Below, one piece after another: positions 45,598 to 54,980 of a DNA stretch of 64,000 nt. The stretch comes from Carposina sasakii. Its lineage: Eukaryota; Arthropoda; Insecta; Lepidoptera; Carposinidae. The notes beneath the pieces were generated by a model. It worked only from the letters and a program-made list of their open reading frames with translations. It searched no databases and was not told the DNA's origin. Location of the stretch: contig CP053167.1 of NCBI GenBank assembly GCA_014607495.2, positions 2,294,001 through 2,358,000 on the forward strand, written 5' to 3'. Each line of letters opens with the position of its first letter. The stretch's first letter is position 1. Made by a program: the position numbers and the translations under genes.

Positions 45598-46938
45598 ATG
45601 AGTATGAAGCAAAGATTTTATGAAATAATGGACGAGCTTGTGGCAAACAAGAAAGATAATAACTTTTATCTCGATAAGGACAAATACGCTAAGTGTTTAG
45701 AGGAAGTAAAAACTGCAAAGAACATTAAAAAGAAGGAAGCTGTTCATTACAGGCGTATAAAACGCTATGATATTTTGACTATAGGCGGCGAAGAAAAGCT
45801 AATTGCCCCGATGAAGGAAGATAATGGAGAAATCAAATATTATGTTTGTTACGACGATTTATTTAACATTCTCGAAGAAACGCATTTTGCTGTTGGACAC
45901 GGTGGAAGAACAAGGATGCTCAAAGAATGTAACCGCAAGTATAATAATATTACAGTTGAGGCTATCATGACATATTTGAAATTATGCCAACCTTGTCAAA
46001 AGAAACAGAAGACTTTGAAAAAGGGTATTGTCATTAAGCCTATACTTCATAGTGAAATGAACTCACGTTGTCAAGTAGATCTCATAGATCTACAAACTAA
46101 TCCTGACGGGAATTATAAATTTATATTAGTTTATCAAGACCATCTGACTAAATTCGTGATCCTTCGTGCACTTCAAACTAAACGCGCAACTGAAGTCGCA
46201 TATCATCTATTGGATATTTTTACCACTTTTGGAGCGCCGAACATCCTTCATTCCGATAATGGTCGGGAATTTAGTAATCAAATAATTGAAAATTTATGCT
46301 CTATGTGGCCAGACGTTACAATCGTACACGGAAAGCCAAGGCATAGCCAGAGTCAAGGATCGGTAGAGCGTGCAAATCAAGACATAGAAAATATGCTCAG
46401 TACGTGGATGGAAACCAATCAGATTACAAAGTGGTCAGAAGGCTTGAAATTTATCCAGGCCATGAAAAATCGAGCATATCATGAGGGAATCAAATGCTCT
46501 CCTTACGAAGCAATGTTTGGTAGTCCAATGAAAATGGGCATTGCGACATCAGCTATTCCTAAAGATATGATTGGACTATTAAAATCTGAAGAAGATTTGG
46601 AGAATGTGTTGCATTCCCGAAAAAATGTTGAAAATATGATAGAACAGGACAAGGAAAACAACGTGGTTGGTAATGACTCAGAAGGAATAAAAAAAGGAAA
46701 CAGTAAAAATGTGAACAACAAAACACAAGAAAAAGAAATTATTGCACTGGAACAGACCACAGAAAAACAAATAACCGATGATAGTGATGATACCAATCTA
46801 ACTTTTCAAATACAAACCGATTCAGAGACAGAAAGCGCTATTCAAGCTCAACAAGATCCAATACCAAAGAAGATGGAATCTATTCAAACAATAAGAACAA
46901 AAGCAAAAGTTAATTTGGAAAACCAAGCTGAAAAATGA
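45598..46938 (+). CDS. Ginger-type integrase/transposase (KRBA2-like)
   Basis: 446 residues, intact. The N-terminal third is basic and helical. An HHCC zinc-binding motif follows at about residues 95-135 (H-x4-H in HFAVGH, C-x2-C in CQPC). The rve integrase core has D in QVDLIDL (about 160), D in LHSDNGREF (about 220) and E in GSVERANQDIE (about 257), the D-D-35-E order of Ty3/gypsy integrases. The C-terminal 110 residues are charged and low in complexity. Genome annotations often call such proteins 'KRAB-A domain-containing protein 2-like'. The absence of a polymerase and the terminal inverted repeats identify a cut-and-paste element. The stop overlaps the next frame by four bases. Confidence 0.92.
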   Translation: MSMKQRFYEIMDELVANKKDNNFYLDKDKYAKCLEEVKTAKNIKKKEAVHYRRIKRYDILTIGGEEKLIAPMKEDNGEIKYYVCYDDLFNILEETHFAVGHGGRTRMLKECNRKYNNITVEAIMTYLKLCQPCQKKQKTLKKGIVIKPILHSEMNSRCQVDLIDLQTNPDGNYKFILVYQDHLTKFVILRALQTKRATEVAYHLLDIFTTFGAPNILHSDNGREFSNQIIENLCSMWPDVTIVHGKPRHSQSQGSVERANQDIENMLSTWMETNQITKWSEGLKFIQAMKNRAYHEGIKCSPYEAMFGSPMKMGIATSAIPKDMIGLLKSEEDLENVLHSRKNVENMIEQDKENNVVGNDSEGIKKGNSKNVNNKTQEKEIIALEQTTEKQITDDSDDTNLTFQIQTDSETESAIQAQQDPIPKKMESIQTIRTKAKVNLENQAEK

Positions 46939-47351
46939 AAACCATGTCAGCTGATAAATATTCAAATGTGGAAGTGGGCCAAAATGTAAGACTGAAAGTA
47001 CCTGAAATTGACAGAGCTAAAACTGACCCAAAAAGCATTATTGCAGTTGTGATAGACGTAAAGGACAATGAGTTTTACCAACTAGGTACCAAAATGGGAA
47101 TACTAAAACAGCTTTACACCAAGAATCAGTTCGCCGCATGCTCTGAAGATTTTATAAAGATAGAAGAAATTGTTACGGATAAAGAAGTGAGTCTTCGAGA
47201 AGTTGTCGGAAAATTGTCGTTAACTGGAGGACAAGGATTCAAAAAATGTAATTGTCAAAAAAAATGCTCGACGAAAAAATGCACCTGCAGATCATCAGGA
47301 TTACTTTGTAATTCTAAATGCCACAGCAGCAATCCTTGTTGTAACAAGTGA
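46935..47351 (+). CDS. Ginger C-terminal CXC-type cysteine-rich protein
   Basis: 138 residues, starting at an ATG that overlaps the integrase stop (ATGA). It contains VEVGQNVRLKVPEIDRAKTD and YQLGTKMGILKQLYTKNQF, then a cysteine-rich end with CNCQKKCSTKKCTCRSSG and CNSKC. In related proteins I recall this module being fused to the integrase, so either a one-base loss in the A run before the stop split one gene, or expression uses -1 slippage or re-initiation. The CXC part probably binds DNA or zinc (inference). Confidence 0.85.
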   Translation: MKTMSADKYSNVEVGQNVRLKVPEIDRAKTDPKSIIAVVIDVKDNEFYQLGTKMGILKQLYTKNQFAACSEDFIKIEEIVTDKEVSLREVVGKLSLTGGQGFKKCNCQKKCSTKKCTCRSSGLLCNSKCHSSNPCCNK

Positions 47352-47881
47352 AATGTTTTTTTAGGTACCTTACCTATTAATCAATCACATTTGATTGTCT
47401 TTTTTTACTTTTAAACCAAATAATAAAAAAAATAATAATTAAGTTTGACTAGCTTTTGTAAGCATTATGTTTTGTATGTCGTTGTTAAATTCCAAATAGA
47501 GAAGTACTGATTCAGTTAGATATGATAGAGATTGAGATATTCAGAGATATACGTTATGTGTTTTTTCAGAATAATTTAAATAAGTTGGTATTAGTTTGTA
47601 CTTATTACTATCATTATGATACCTTTAAAATACTATGTACCTGTTTTGTCTAATAGTTCAAAGTAAATAATTAAGAATTAATCATTGTTTTATTCCTAAA
47701 ACCAACATCTACCAGCTGACAGTGGTAAAACCTAGCATATACTGAATTCGAATGGTAAAAGCTCGAAAACATCGTCGTATCTTCAGAAATACTTACATTT
47801 ACCAACTCATGTCGGTAAATCCTAAGACTTACACTTAAATCTTAAGATTTACCGTAGTTCGAGCTTTTACAGTAACATATA

Positions 47882-49224
47882 TATCCCTTTAATCTTTTTT
47901 GATATTAGCTGTATTCGATAACGAAAGACGGTGGACTGACTGTTACATACATTGGTTACCAATAATCAGCGACGATAATTAAGTACACTAAATGTGTCTG
48001 TCCACCGGGCACCGTCATCGTGTCGTCGTCATCGACCTATATGAAAACGGCGATTTTGTATTGATCAGCTAGAAAAATATTGGTATACATATACATATGT
48101 GCAAAATAAATAAGTACTTAGATATTTTCATTTATATTACAGGTTGCCCCTGAATGATGCTATTAGAAAAATGGTGTGATGTGCTGCCAAGAATTAGTAC
48201 CTACCTACTGATCAGATAAAACACAGTCACGTATTAGATGTTAAATAATTAAAAAGAATGAACAGAAAAAAATGGTACATTCGAATACACTGTAGGTGGA
48301 GTTTTAGCGCCAGTCATAATCGTGAATCGTTACGTTCCACGATGCCTAAGTGTGTGGTAAAAAAAGAAAATAACATTTCAATAGTCTTTAAAAATAACAT
48401 TTCAAAAGTCTAAAAAGTGAAGTTTTTATGAGACCGGGAATCTAAGTATATTTGATCGAAGTTTAAAACTGATTAAGTGGTATGGATGTGGTTTCAAGTT
48501 TTGAAAAGTTCCCATGCGCCGCATGTTTACATTAGTTAATTTGTAATTTATATTGTTAATTAGGTAATAAATTTTTACGTTACATATGAACATATTTATT
48601 TCATTAATTTTTTAGGTCCTAATATCATTAATACTCGAATGTTTCTATTATTATGTATGACATTTTCCATAAAAACCCCTGTAAGTCTATAGAAAAATAG
48701 TCATCATAAATCATCACTACATAGTATAAAACAAAATCGTTTCCCTCTGTCTGTCCCTATGTATACTTAGATCTTTAAAACTACGCATCGGATTTTGATA
48801 CGGTTTTTTTAATAGATATATGTAGTGATTAAAGAGAAAGGTTTAATGTACACTGTATACAGAAATTCCAACTGGAATTCTAAAGTTTACGTGGAAGAAG
48901 TCGCGGCCGGTCGCTAGTATGTATATCATAAGCAGCAGTGCTAGCTCAACTTCCAGTCGGACAGGCGGCATAAATCGATGCCAGTCACCAGCCTGTACCA
49001 CTGAATTTATTTCATGTAGGTACAGATTGTAAGTTTTTTTTTCTTTATTTACTCAATGTGACGTGCTATTATAAAACATAGTATCGCTACTGGATTAGTC
49101 ACGCACCGCGCCGCGCGGGAGTTATCTGAGTACTACCGGCGACGCCGGAGTTTGCGCGACTTCTAGTTTCTCAAGCGATACCTAATATATGTTATAAAAT
49201 TATTAATAAAGAAATGGAAAAAAT
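47882..49224. other. H3 interior with repeat debris, no gene
   Basis: Apart from the Helitron at 48711-48917, I see only AT-rich sequence, and no open frame with a known domain. Confidence 0.4.
48711..48917 (+). mobile_element. Short Helitron
   Basis: It starts TCATCACTACATAGTATAAA, has 'CTGTCCCTATGTATACTTAG', and ends AAGTCGCGGCCGGTCGCTAG followed by T. The family also occurs at 9246. Confidence 0.6.
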
Positions 49225-49332
49225 TCCTCACCCGGGTGGGAATCGAACCCACGACCTCTGCATTCCGTGCCAGCGCTCTTACCACTGAGCCACCGGGTCA
49301 ATTACTCGGGTGGCGAATTTTACCATCTCTTT
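49225..49332 (-). mobile_element. tRNA-like SINE (family 2), reverse
   Basis: The minus strand reads GGTGGCTCAGTGGTAAGAGC and GGGTTCGATTCCCACCCGGG, followed by the CATTTCTTTATTAATA tail, as in the copies at 20213 and 59171. Confidence 0.8.
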
Positions 49333-49814
49333 TTTGAATTTTTCTAATATATGTATTATCGTAATGAAAATATAATGTTTAAAATTACATTACAATGACA
49401 TTCTACGGCCTCTCGCGTGTGCTTTAACCTTAGGGCAGGTAGATGACGATCATAAATCACAATCCTAAAATGAAAATAACATTATAATTATAGCTATCGA
49501 TATAAAGTATTATCCGAGATATAACTTATCGATAACTTTTATAAGTTTCCCTCACTGACTTTACCGAAAAAGGGGACAGTGTAAAAATCGCATCGACCTA
49601 TAGAGCATATATGCATCTCTTTTTACGTCAACGAAACTCTCATAAGACAGAAGAGTAGAAATATATCGTGATTTTAGGCGTTCTCTATGTTTACTCTTTA
49701 CTCTAAGCGCTATACAAACAAGCGCCTTCTCGCTCGCTCTACCTCGCTGCCTTGCGTTCACGCAGGCATTTTTACCTAAACTGTGTAGTTCAACAAATAA
49801 AAATATAAACTCAC

Positions 49815-49893
49815 CACTAGAGCCAACTTCTGCACCGATTTTTTCCCATAAGACGTTTTTATATTTTGTGTCCATGTATTTACGATGCCTTAA
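49815..49893 (-). pseudogene. H3 MADF first exon, distal part
   Basis: The minus strand reads LRHRKYMDTKYKNVLWEKIG then AEVGSS and a donor (AGTG-GTGAGT). This phase joins exactly to exon 2 at 43264 (G + GT GCT). The exon is cut at TTAA by the piggyBac element. Its proximal part, MDVEKLIEAVR, continues at 53559-53599 on the other side of the insertion, with one extra frame slip. Confidence 0.7.
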
Positions 49894-49956
49894 CACGTTC
49901 ACTGCCACCACATTTTTCTTTAAGTTCATAGCGATGCCGCCCTATAAAATCACGCG

Positions 49957-50017
49957 GACACGCCAGGCGTGTCGGCGGCACTGCATCTCGTTAAACTTGG
50001 ACACGCTAGGCATGTCC
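49957..50017. promoter_or_regulatory. Paired palindromes in the piggyBac left end
   Basis: GACACGCCAGGCGTGTC (49957-49973) and GGACACGCTAGGCATGTCC (49999-50017) are two related palindromes, 25 bases apart. Subterminal repeats of this kind bind piggyBac-type transposases, so they are candidate binding sites (inference). Confidence 0.5.
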
Positions 50018-50186
50018 AGTGGCACTTCGATAGAGTTAAATTCTAAATCTGTCTTTTTTTCGGTTTAGCGATGAGTATTAGTTAGTTTGCCATTCGCTGA
50101 GCAAGAATAAAGGTGATTCAAATACGGTCGTGAGATTTAACCTGGAGTTATGGCTGAAAATAGTTTTTTAGGTAAGTAATTATCGT

Positions 50187-50514
50187 AATTTTGTAAGAGA
50201 TCATAAACATTTTGTGCTTATTTTGAAATATTTCATAATATTAACTTAGATAACTCAATTATTGCAATTTTAAGGAACGATAGGTTAGGTACCTATTATA
50301 TTTTAGTTGAAGATAGCGTATTTATTTAATTTATTGTTTTCTATAATTTTAATTTTGTAAGAAATCATAAACATTTTGTGGTTATTTTGAAATATTTCAT
50401 AATATTAACTTAGATAACTCAATTATTGCAATTTTAAGGAACGATAGGTTAGGTACCTATTATATTTTAGTTGAAGATAGCGTATTTATTTAATTTATTG
50501 TTTTCTATAATTTT
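50187..50514. repeat. 164-bp tandem duplication in the piggyBac 3' region
   Basis: Two nearly identical units start AATTTTGTAAGAGATC and AATTTTGTAAGAAATC at 50187 and 50351 and differ at only a few bases, which indicates a recent duplication in noncoding sequence. Confidence 0.9.
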
Positions 50515-50767
50515 CTCACATAGGATATATTTTTTTAATATTAATTGCCAAAAATAGGGGTAAGGGAGGCATAAATACGCAACTATGCAGCTCATTAATA
50601 CTGATACATATGTCATATATGTATATATTTTTTTCAAAACATTAATAAATAATCATATATTGTGGTCCACTACATAATAATGAGACTGATTTACGTAGTA
50701 AAAAAAAAATTAAAACTTTAACTGGTCTTTCATTTAGCTTAAGTACTTCGAAATTATAACTGAATAA

Positions 50768-52465
50768 TTAATATTTGTGATATGGTTTGAAGCATTCTAT
50801 GCACAAGCCTGGCTGTTGGGGACATTTCTCGCAAGCAAACAATGTTGCTACCCTTTTTTTTTTCGTTGTCCAGCAGTGGGCGCATCTTCTTCGCTTAGTT
50901 TTGCCTTTTGTGTCTTTTTCTAATTTCATAATGCAATGAACATTTGTCCCCAATGGAAGTCGCAAATCCGGTATTAAATGAGGCTCGATAATAGATTTTA
51001 TTACATTTAATCTAAAATCATATAAAGATATCTTGTTATTCGCTGAGTACTTATTGTACAGGAAGAAAGAATTTATTAATATTATTTGCATAATGTGGAT
51101 TATAACTTTTTTATACCACCTAAGACTCTTGTGTTCACATGAGTAATACGATAGCATTTGGTCATGTCGATCAATGGCACTCATATTTTCATTGTAATAT
51201 TTAATTATTTGGGGTTTAAGTTTAATTTGCCCCCTGCGATTTCTGATACTATCTAAATTACAATTGTATTTTGTTGAGATAGCCAATACCTCCCGTTGAT
51301 CCATCCATTTAATTATGCAAATGTTATTTTTATGTAATATGCATAACTCACCCTTTTTTAATTTTGTTTTTAATAATGTTTTAGGATTGCCTTGCCTCAT
51401 TTTTCTCAGAGTTCCTGTACAATAAGTATGTTTATTATATAATTCATCCACCAGACCCACGCTTGTATAAAAATTATCTATGAACAAATGGTGTCCCACA
51501 TTTATATATGCATCCATTAAATGTTTAACGACTTTTTTAACGTGGTTTGTTCCACCAACAAGCATATCAGAGGCACCCCCATACAGATGCAATTTTAGCA
51601 CAACCCCTAGCTGATCGGCAAGTGCATAAAACTTCAGACCATACTTATTTTTCTTTCCTTTCATATATTGTCGACATTTTAATCTTCCTCTCCATAACAT
51701 CATTGATTCGTCAATCACTATATTTTTAGTGGGATAATAAATTTCTAACATTCTTCTATTGAAATAATCAATTATTGGTTTTATTTTACAATTGCTTGTA
51801 GTTCCTCCTGTATTGACGCACAACATTCTTAAAATTAATAAAAAAGTATTACGCGACATTGCTTTAGAAAATACTGGTTGGTTAAAATATGAATCGGTTT
51901 TCCAATAATCTGATAGTCGATTTATTTTTATGAAGCCCATGTGGAATAATAATCCAAAGAATAATTTTATATCGCTGCAACTTATGGGTTTCCAAAACTT
52001 AGCTCTGCTTTGTGCACTTCTGCTTGCAGCTCTTTCCTTTTCCCCGTACTCGTTGGTAGAGCGAGTTAATAAATTAAGCAGTTCTTCATTGCATAAAGCG
52101 TTAAAATAGCTGATTGGTGTTTCAGCTATGTTTTCTTGGAGACCGGTTGTCTTGGTGAAAGGAATTTCGTTATATTGACCAGGATTCCCTGGTTGCCATT
52201 CATCGTTAAATGTATCAAGAGGTAAAGTTTCTTCTAGCTCATTTAAATCTATTTGGCAGTCGTCGTCATCTGTATCTATCTCATCTAAAACATTTTCAGA
52301 GAGGATCCCTAAGAGCTCAGAGTCAGTTAAAGCTGAAGGTGGCTGGTTCAAGGGCGGAGTTGAATTCGAAGATTCCATGGCTCCTACAGTGTCTTCGATC
52401 CAAGGGAAATCCCAATTAGGGCTTTCCCAAGAGCAGGATGGTAGTGGATTCTCGAAGGGGTCCAT
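50768..52465 (-). CDS. piggyBac transposase, intact
   Basis: 565 residues without a stop, the usual size. The N-terminus is acidic (residues 60-90, DEIDTDDDDCQIDLNELEE). The DDE_Tnp_1_7 domain follows, with KFWKPISCSDIKLFFGLLFH, then the first catalytic D in NIVIDESMMLWRGR (about 250), the second in HLFIDNFYTSVGL (about 325) and a third in IKWMDQREVLAIST (about 410). The C-terminus is a cysteine-rich domain (CAHCW, CEKCPQQPGLCIECF) of the RING/PHD-like type that binds DNA. An acceptor-like TTTTTAG lies just before the ATG. All key residues are present, so the enzyme may be active. Nearby insertions fall outside the frame. Confidence 0.94.
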   Translation of the reverse strand: MDPFENPLPSCSWESPNWDFPWIEDTVGAMESSNSTPPLNQPPSALTDSELLGILSENVLDEIDTDDDDCQIDLNELEETLPLDTFNDEWQPGNPGQYNEIPFTKTTGLQENIAETPISYFNALCNEELLNLLTRSTNEYGEKERAASRSAQSRAKFWKPISCSDIKLFFGLLFHMGFIKINRLSDYWKTDSYFNQPVFSKAMSRNTFLLILRMLCVNTGGTTSNCKIKPIIDYFNRRMLEIYYPTKNIVIDESMMLWRGRLKCRQYMKGKKNKYGLKFYALADQLGVVLKLHLYGGASDMLVGGTNHVKKVVKHLMDAYINVGHHLFIDNFYTSVGLVDELYNKHTYCTGTLRKMRQGNPKTLLKTKLKKGELCILHKNNICIIKWMDQREVLAISTKYNCNLDSIRNRRGQIKLKPQIIKYYNENMSAIDRHDQMLSYYSCEHKSLRWYKKVIIHIMQIILINSFFLYNKYSANNKISLYDFRLNVIKSIIEPHLIPDLRLPLGTNVHCIMKLEKDTKGKTKRRRCAHCWTTKKKRVATLFACEKCPQQPGLCIECFKPYHKY

Positions 52466-52498
52466 AACCTAAAAAAAAACAACAAGAATAAAAAATAT

Positions 52499-52720
52499 GA
52501 CGAAACGGTTAGCGCATTGGCTGAGCGATTGACTGCTGCGCTGCGTGTCGCGGGTTCGATTCCCGCACGGAGCAATTATTTGTATGGCCTACAGGTACTT
52601 GTTTCGAGTCTGGCTGTTTGTGTACGTGAATTTAAATGTTTGTAAACGCACCCACGATACAGGTGAAATTCCTAGTGTGGGGCAACTTAAAAAATATATA
52701 TCCTGGGAGAACTTACACAT
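52499..52720 (+). mobile_element. tRNA-derived SINE (family 3) in the piggyBac leader
   Basis: A-box region GTTAGCGCATTGGCTGAGCG and B box GGGTTCGATTCCCGC lie 34 bases apart, followed by a non-tRNA body. It lies just upstream of the transposase start and may alter its expression (inference). Confidence 0.7.
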
Positions 52721-52751
52721 TTTTTAAAAATGTGATCGCATTGGAATAGTA

Positions 52752-52866
52752 ATATTTTGTTAATATATATATATTAATATAATATGTTGTTAATATTTAT
52801 AAGTATTAATATAATATTTTGTTAATATATATATTAATATAATATTTTGTTAATATATAACATTAG
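52752..52866. repeat. AT-rich tandem repeat
   Basis: About four units of TTTTGTTAATATATAT with ATTAATATAATA between them, of variable length. Confidence 0.75.
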
Positions 52867-52950
52867 GTATAAAAATACACACTTGTAATAATAATACAAT
52901 TTTTTTATGTTTTTAAGAAATAAGTATTTAAAAATGTAATTATATGTTAA

Positions 52951-53240
52951 TCCTTACTAATACTATAAAAGCGAAAGTGAGTTTGTTTGTTTGTTACGTC
53001 TTCACGCCTAAATGGCTAAACCGATTTTGATGAATTTTGGAACAGAGATAGTTGGGACCCTGGAGACGGACATAGGCTATTTTTTTTAAAAAGATTGTGT
53101 TTTGAGTGAGAAAGAGGGAAGAAAAGGGAAAACTTAACATTGCTATTGCAAAAACTACAGGTAGCAGGTACCTGCAAATCAGAAAAGGGGAACTGTGTTA
53201 CCCCGAATTTAACGCGAGCGAAGCCGCGAGCAAAAGCTAG
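52951..53240 (+). mobile_element. Non-autonomous Helitron with intact ends
   Basis: It starts TCCTTACTAATACTATAAAA after A and ends GCGAGCGAAGCCGCGAGC (hairpin), then AAAAGCTAG before T. The A-T host site, TC start and CTAG-type end are all as expected. Confidence 0.85.
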
Positions 53241-53269
53241 TAAAACAATAAATGAACGAAAAATACAAA

Positions 53270-53388
53270 TTTTAAACGGTTTAACCCGCGTATATTAATT
53301 ATTAATATATTCCTGACGTTTCGAAAGCTTTTCAGCGTTCGTGGTCGCAGGCAGATTAATATAGGTACGCGAGTTAAACCGTTTAAAA
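53270..53388. mobile_element. 119-bp foldback MITE
   Basis: TTTTAAACGGTTTAACCCGC and the complementary GCGAGTTAAACCGTTTAAAA form inverted ends, with GACGTTTCGAAAGCTTTTC in the middle. A palindrome of this type in a noncoding stretch is best read as a small transposon. Confidence 0.7.
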
Positions 53389-53558
53389 GTTGTTTTAATA
53401 TGTCTAGTGCTCGTGCAAACCCAAGAAACACTTGTAAATCAAGATTATGTGGTGTGCGTTCGCGCAGCGGAATGTTGTTGAATTTAAAGATTATTTTAAT
53501 TATGCAGATATTTAGTGTATGACGTCGTATAATTATGTATACAGTAGAACCTCGTTAA

Positions 53559-53599
53559 GTCGAACCTCTCACAGCCTCTATCAACTTTTCTACGTCCAT
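53559..53599 (-). pseudogene. H3 MADF first exon, proximal part
   Basis: The ATG at 53599 opens MDVEKLIEAVR, the normal beginning of a MADF domain. The frame then meets the TTAA where piggyBac sits. It lies in the right arm of H3, about 270 bases from its end, as expected for a gene reading inwards. Confidence 0.65.
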
Positions 53600-54980
53600 T
53601 TTTGTGACACTGACAACACACGTGTAGCAATGACGGTAGCACGACGCTGACTGAAATGAGACGTGACGGTCCCGGGTGTGTGGGGATAAAAGTATGACAC
53701 TTGTATGTAAACATTATTTGACGTGCCTGACCGGTGACGTGACTGATGGGTTACGTGCCGGTGACTGACGTGTGGGAACAAAGTCATACTAGCAGTATAG
53801 ACACATTTTTTATTAAAACCCTGTCCGGTGACGTGACTTGACGGTGACTGATGTGTGTGAGTGCACCTTAAATGTTTATCTTTTTTAAATAAATCTAAAT
53901 ATTAATAAATATAAATTTTAAATTGATGTATATTTTTGTGCTGTTTGATTTAGTTCGAAGTATAATTTAGTTAATGTTCTTATTTTAGATTCCGAGAACT
54001 TCAAACGAATGGAAAAAAGTTGCAGATAGATATCTGGATAGATGGAATGTTCCTAATTGCCTTGGATCAATGGACGGAAAACACGTAAAAATTCAATGTC
54101 CACCAAGAAGTGGAAGTGAATATTTTAACTATAAAACTTATTTCAGTATTGTACTATTTGCATTAGTGGATGCAGATTACAAGTTTTTATACGCTAATGT
54201 GGGATGTCAGGGTCGCATTTCAGATGGCGGTGTTTTTAATAACTCTGCGTTATGCAGAATGTTAAATAACAATTCTTTAAATTTGCCGGACAACAAACCT
54301 CTACCTGGGAGAAATGTACCAGTGCCATATTTTTTTTTGGGTGATGATGCTTTTGCATTACAAACCCACATTATAAAACCTTAAGATGGTAATCACACAA
54401 AAAGATCTCCCAAAAGAGTTTTCAATTATCGTATATGTCGAGGACGAAGAGTAGTTGAAAATGTGTTTGGGCAGTTAACCAGCAAATTTCAAATATTCAA
54501 GAGACCTATCCAGCTATGTCCACAAAAAACTGCTATTGTGACATTGGCCTGTGTACATTTGTTCAATTATATAAAAAAAATATACAGCGAAACGAATATG
54601 ATTCTGAAAATGATAACGGAGAAATCATACCAGGTGAATGGCGCACAGTAACTCCTGAAAATAATTGTTTTGTTGCCTTGCCAAGAGAGGTCAATACAAA
54701 TCTGTGTCCTGAAGATACAAGGAATGAGCTGGTTGAATATTTTCTCTCCGATGTCGGAAGCTTAGAATGGCAGTATGATCAATGATCAATTTAATCTAAA
54801 TCTAAATTTAAAGATTTAAAAAAAAAACATAATAATGATAGTTATATTTAAATTTGTGTTTACAATTAGTGACTCTTACTTAATCATAACATTTCAAAAG
54901 GCAGATTTATTTCGTGATTACTTTTCTTATGCTAAGCTATATTTATTTCAAATTATAATAAAGATCTTAAAGAAAGAAAA

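Larger units (their letters stand above)
45254..47877. mobile_element. Ginger-like DNA transposon, structurally complete
   Basis: The left end TGTTACTGTAAAAGCTCGAA, then CTGCAGTAAATCCTAAGAT, matches the inverted right end over about 40 bases with four mismatches. TATA stands at 45250-45253 and 47878-47881. Ginger elements have TGT-N-R ends and 4-bp duplications (recalled from the literature), which fits. The length is 2624 bp and no LTR, gag or reverse transcriptase is present. Further GGTAAATC/GATTTACC motifs are repeated in both subterminal regions. Two overlapping frames encode an integrase and a C-terminal CXC protein. Confidence 0.88.
49890..53558. mobile_element. piggyBac element inserted in the H3 MADF exon
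   Basis: TTAA stands at 49890-49893 and 53555-53558, the piggyBac target duplication. The ends TTAACACGTTCACTG and TTAACGAGGTTCTACTG (complement) are imperfect inverted repeats. The flanks read as one MADF exon if the element is left out. It carries an intact transposase on the minus strand and has itself received a SINE, a Helitron and a foldback MITE in its right part. Confidence 0.8.
41660..53868. mobile_element. PIF/Harbinger element H3, inserted in the H2 intron
   Basis: The left end AGGTGCACTCACACACATCA, continuing GTCACCGTCAAGTCACC, is repeated in inverted form at the right end (TGATGTGTGTGAGTGCACCT), with TAA at 41657-41659 and 53869-53871. CAGTCACC and GTGACTGATG repeats fill both subterminal regions. 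Ginger and piggyBac insertions enlarge it to 12.2 kb; without them it is about 5.9 kb. Confidence 0.92.
41212..54785 (+). pseudogene. H2 transposase, PIF/Harbinger (split by H3, then decayed)
   Basis: Exon 1 is 41212-41650 (MDDGSDLLIAACGMFIAGSL, then KTFMKLTNTDFEYLL, ISPQDRLAITLKYLSTGESF) with donor AAG-GTAAAA. Exon 2 opens at 53989 after ATTTTAG with IPRTSNEWKKVADRYLDRWN, VPNCLGSMDGKH, FLGDDAFALQ and YRICRGRRVVENVFG. The 12-kb H3 element sits in the intron, so it need not have broken the gene at first. Two later lesions did: an in-frame TAA at 54382-54384 and a frame change in an A run near 54575. The intron position differs from H1 and H3, where it falls after the RL-V-(I/L)R block. Confidence 0.85.

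Noticed and set aside
45598..46938. Ty3/gypsy LTR retrotransposon integrase
   Set aside because: There is no gag, protease, polymerase or LTR, and the gene lies between inverted terminal repeats with a 4-bp duplication, so a Ginger-type DNA transposon fits better.
53540..53565. Tigger/pogo terminal repeat (CAGTAGAACCTCGTTAAG)
   Set aside because: The resemblance is superficial. The TTAA in it is the right border of piggyBac, as the MADF exon continues on the other side.
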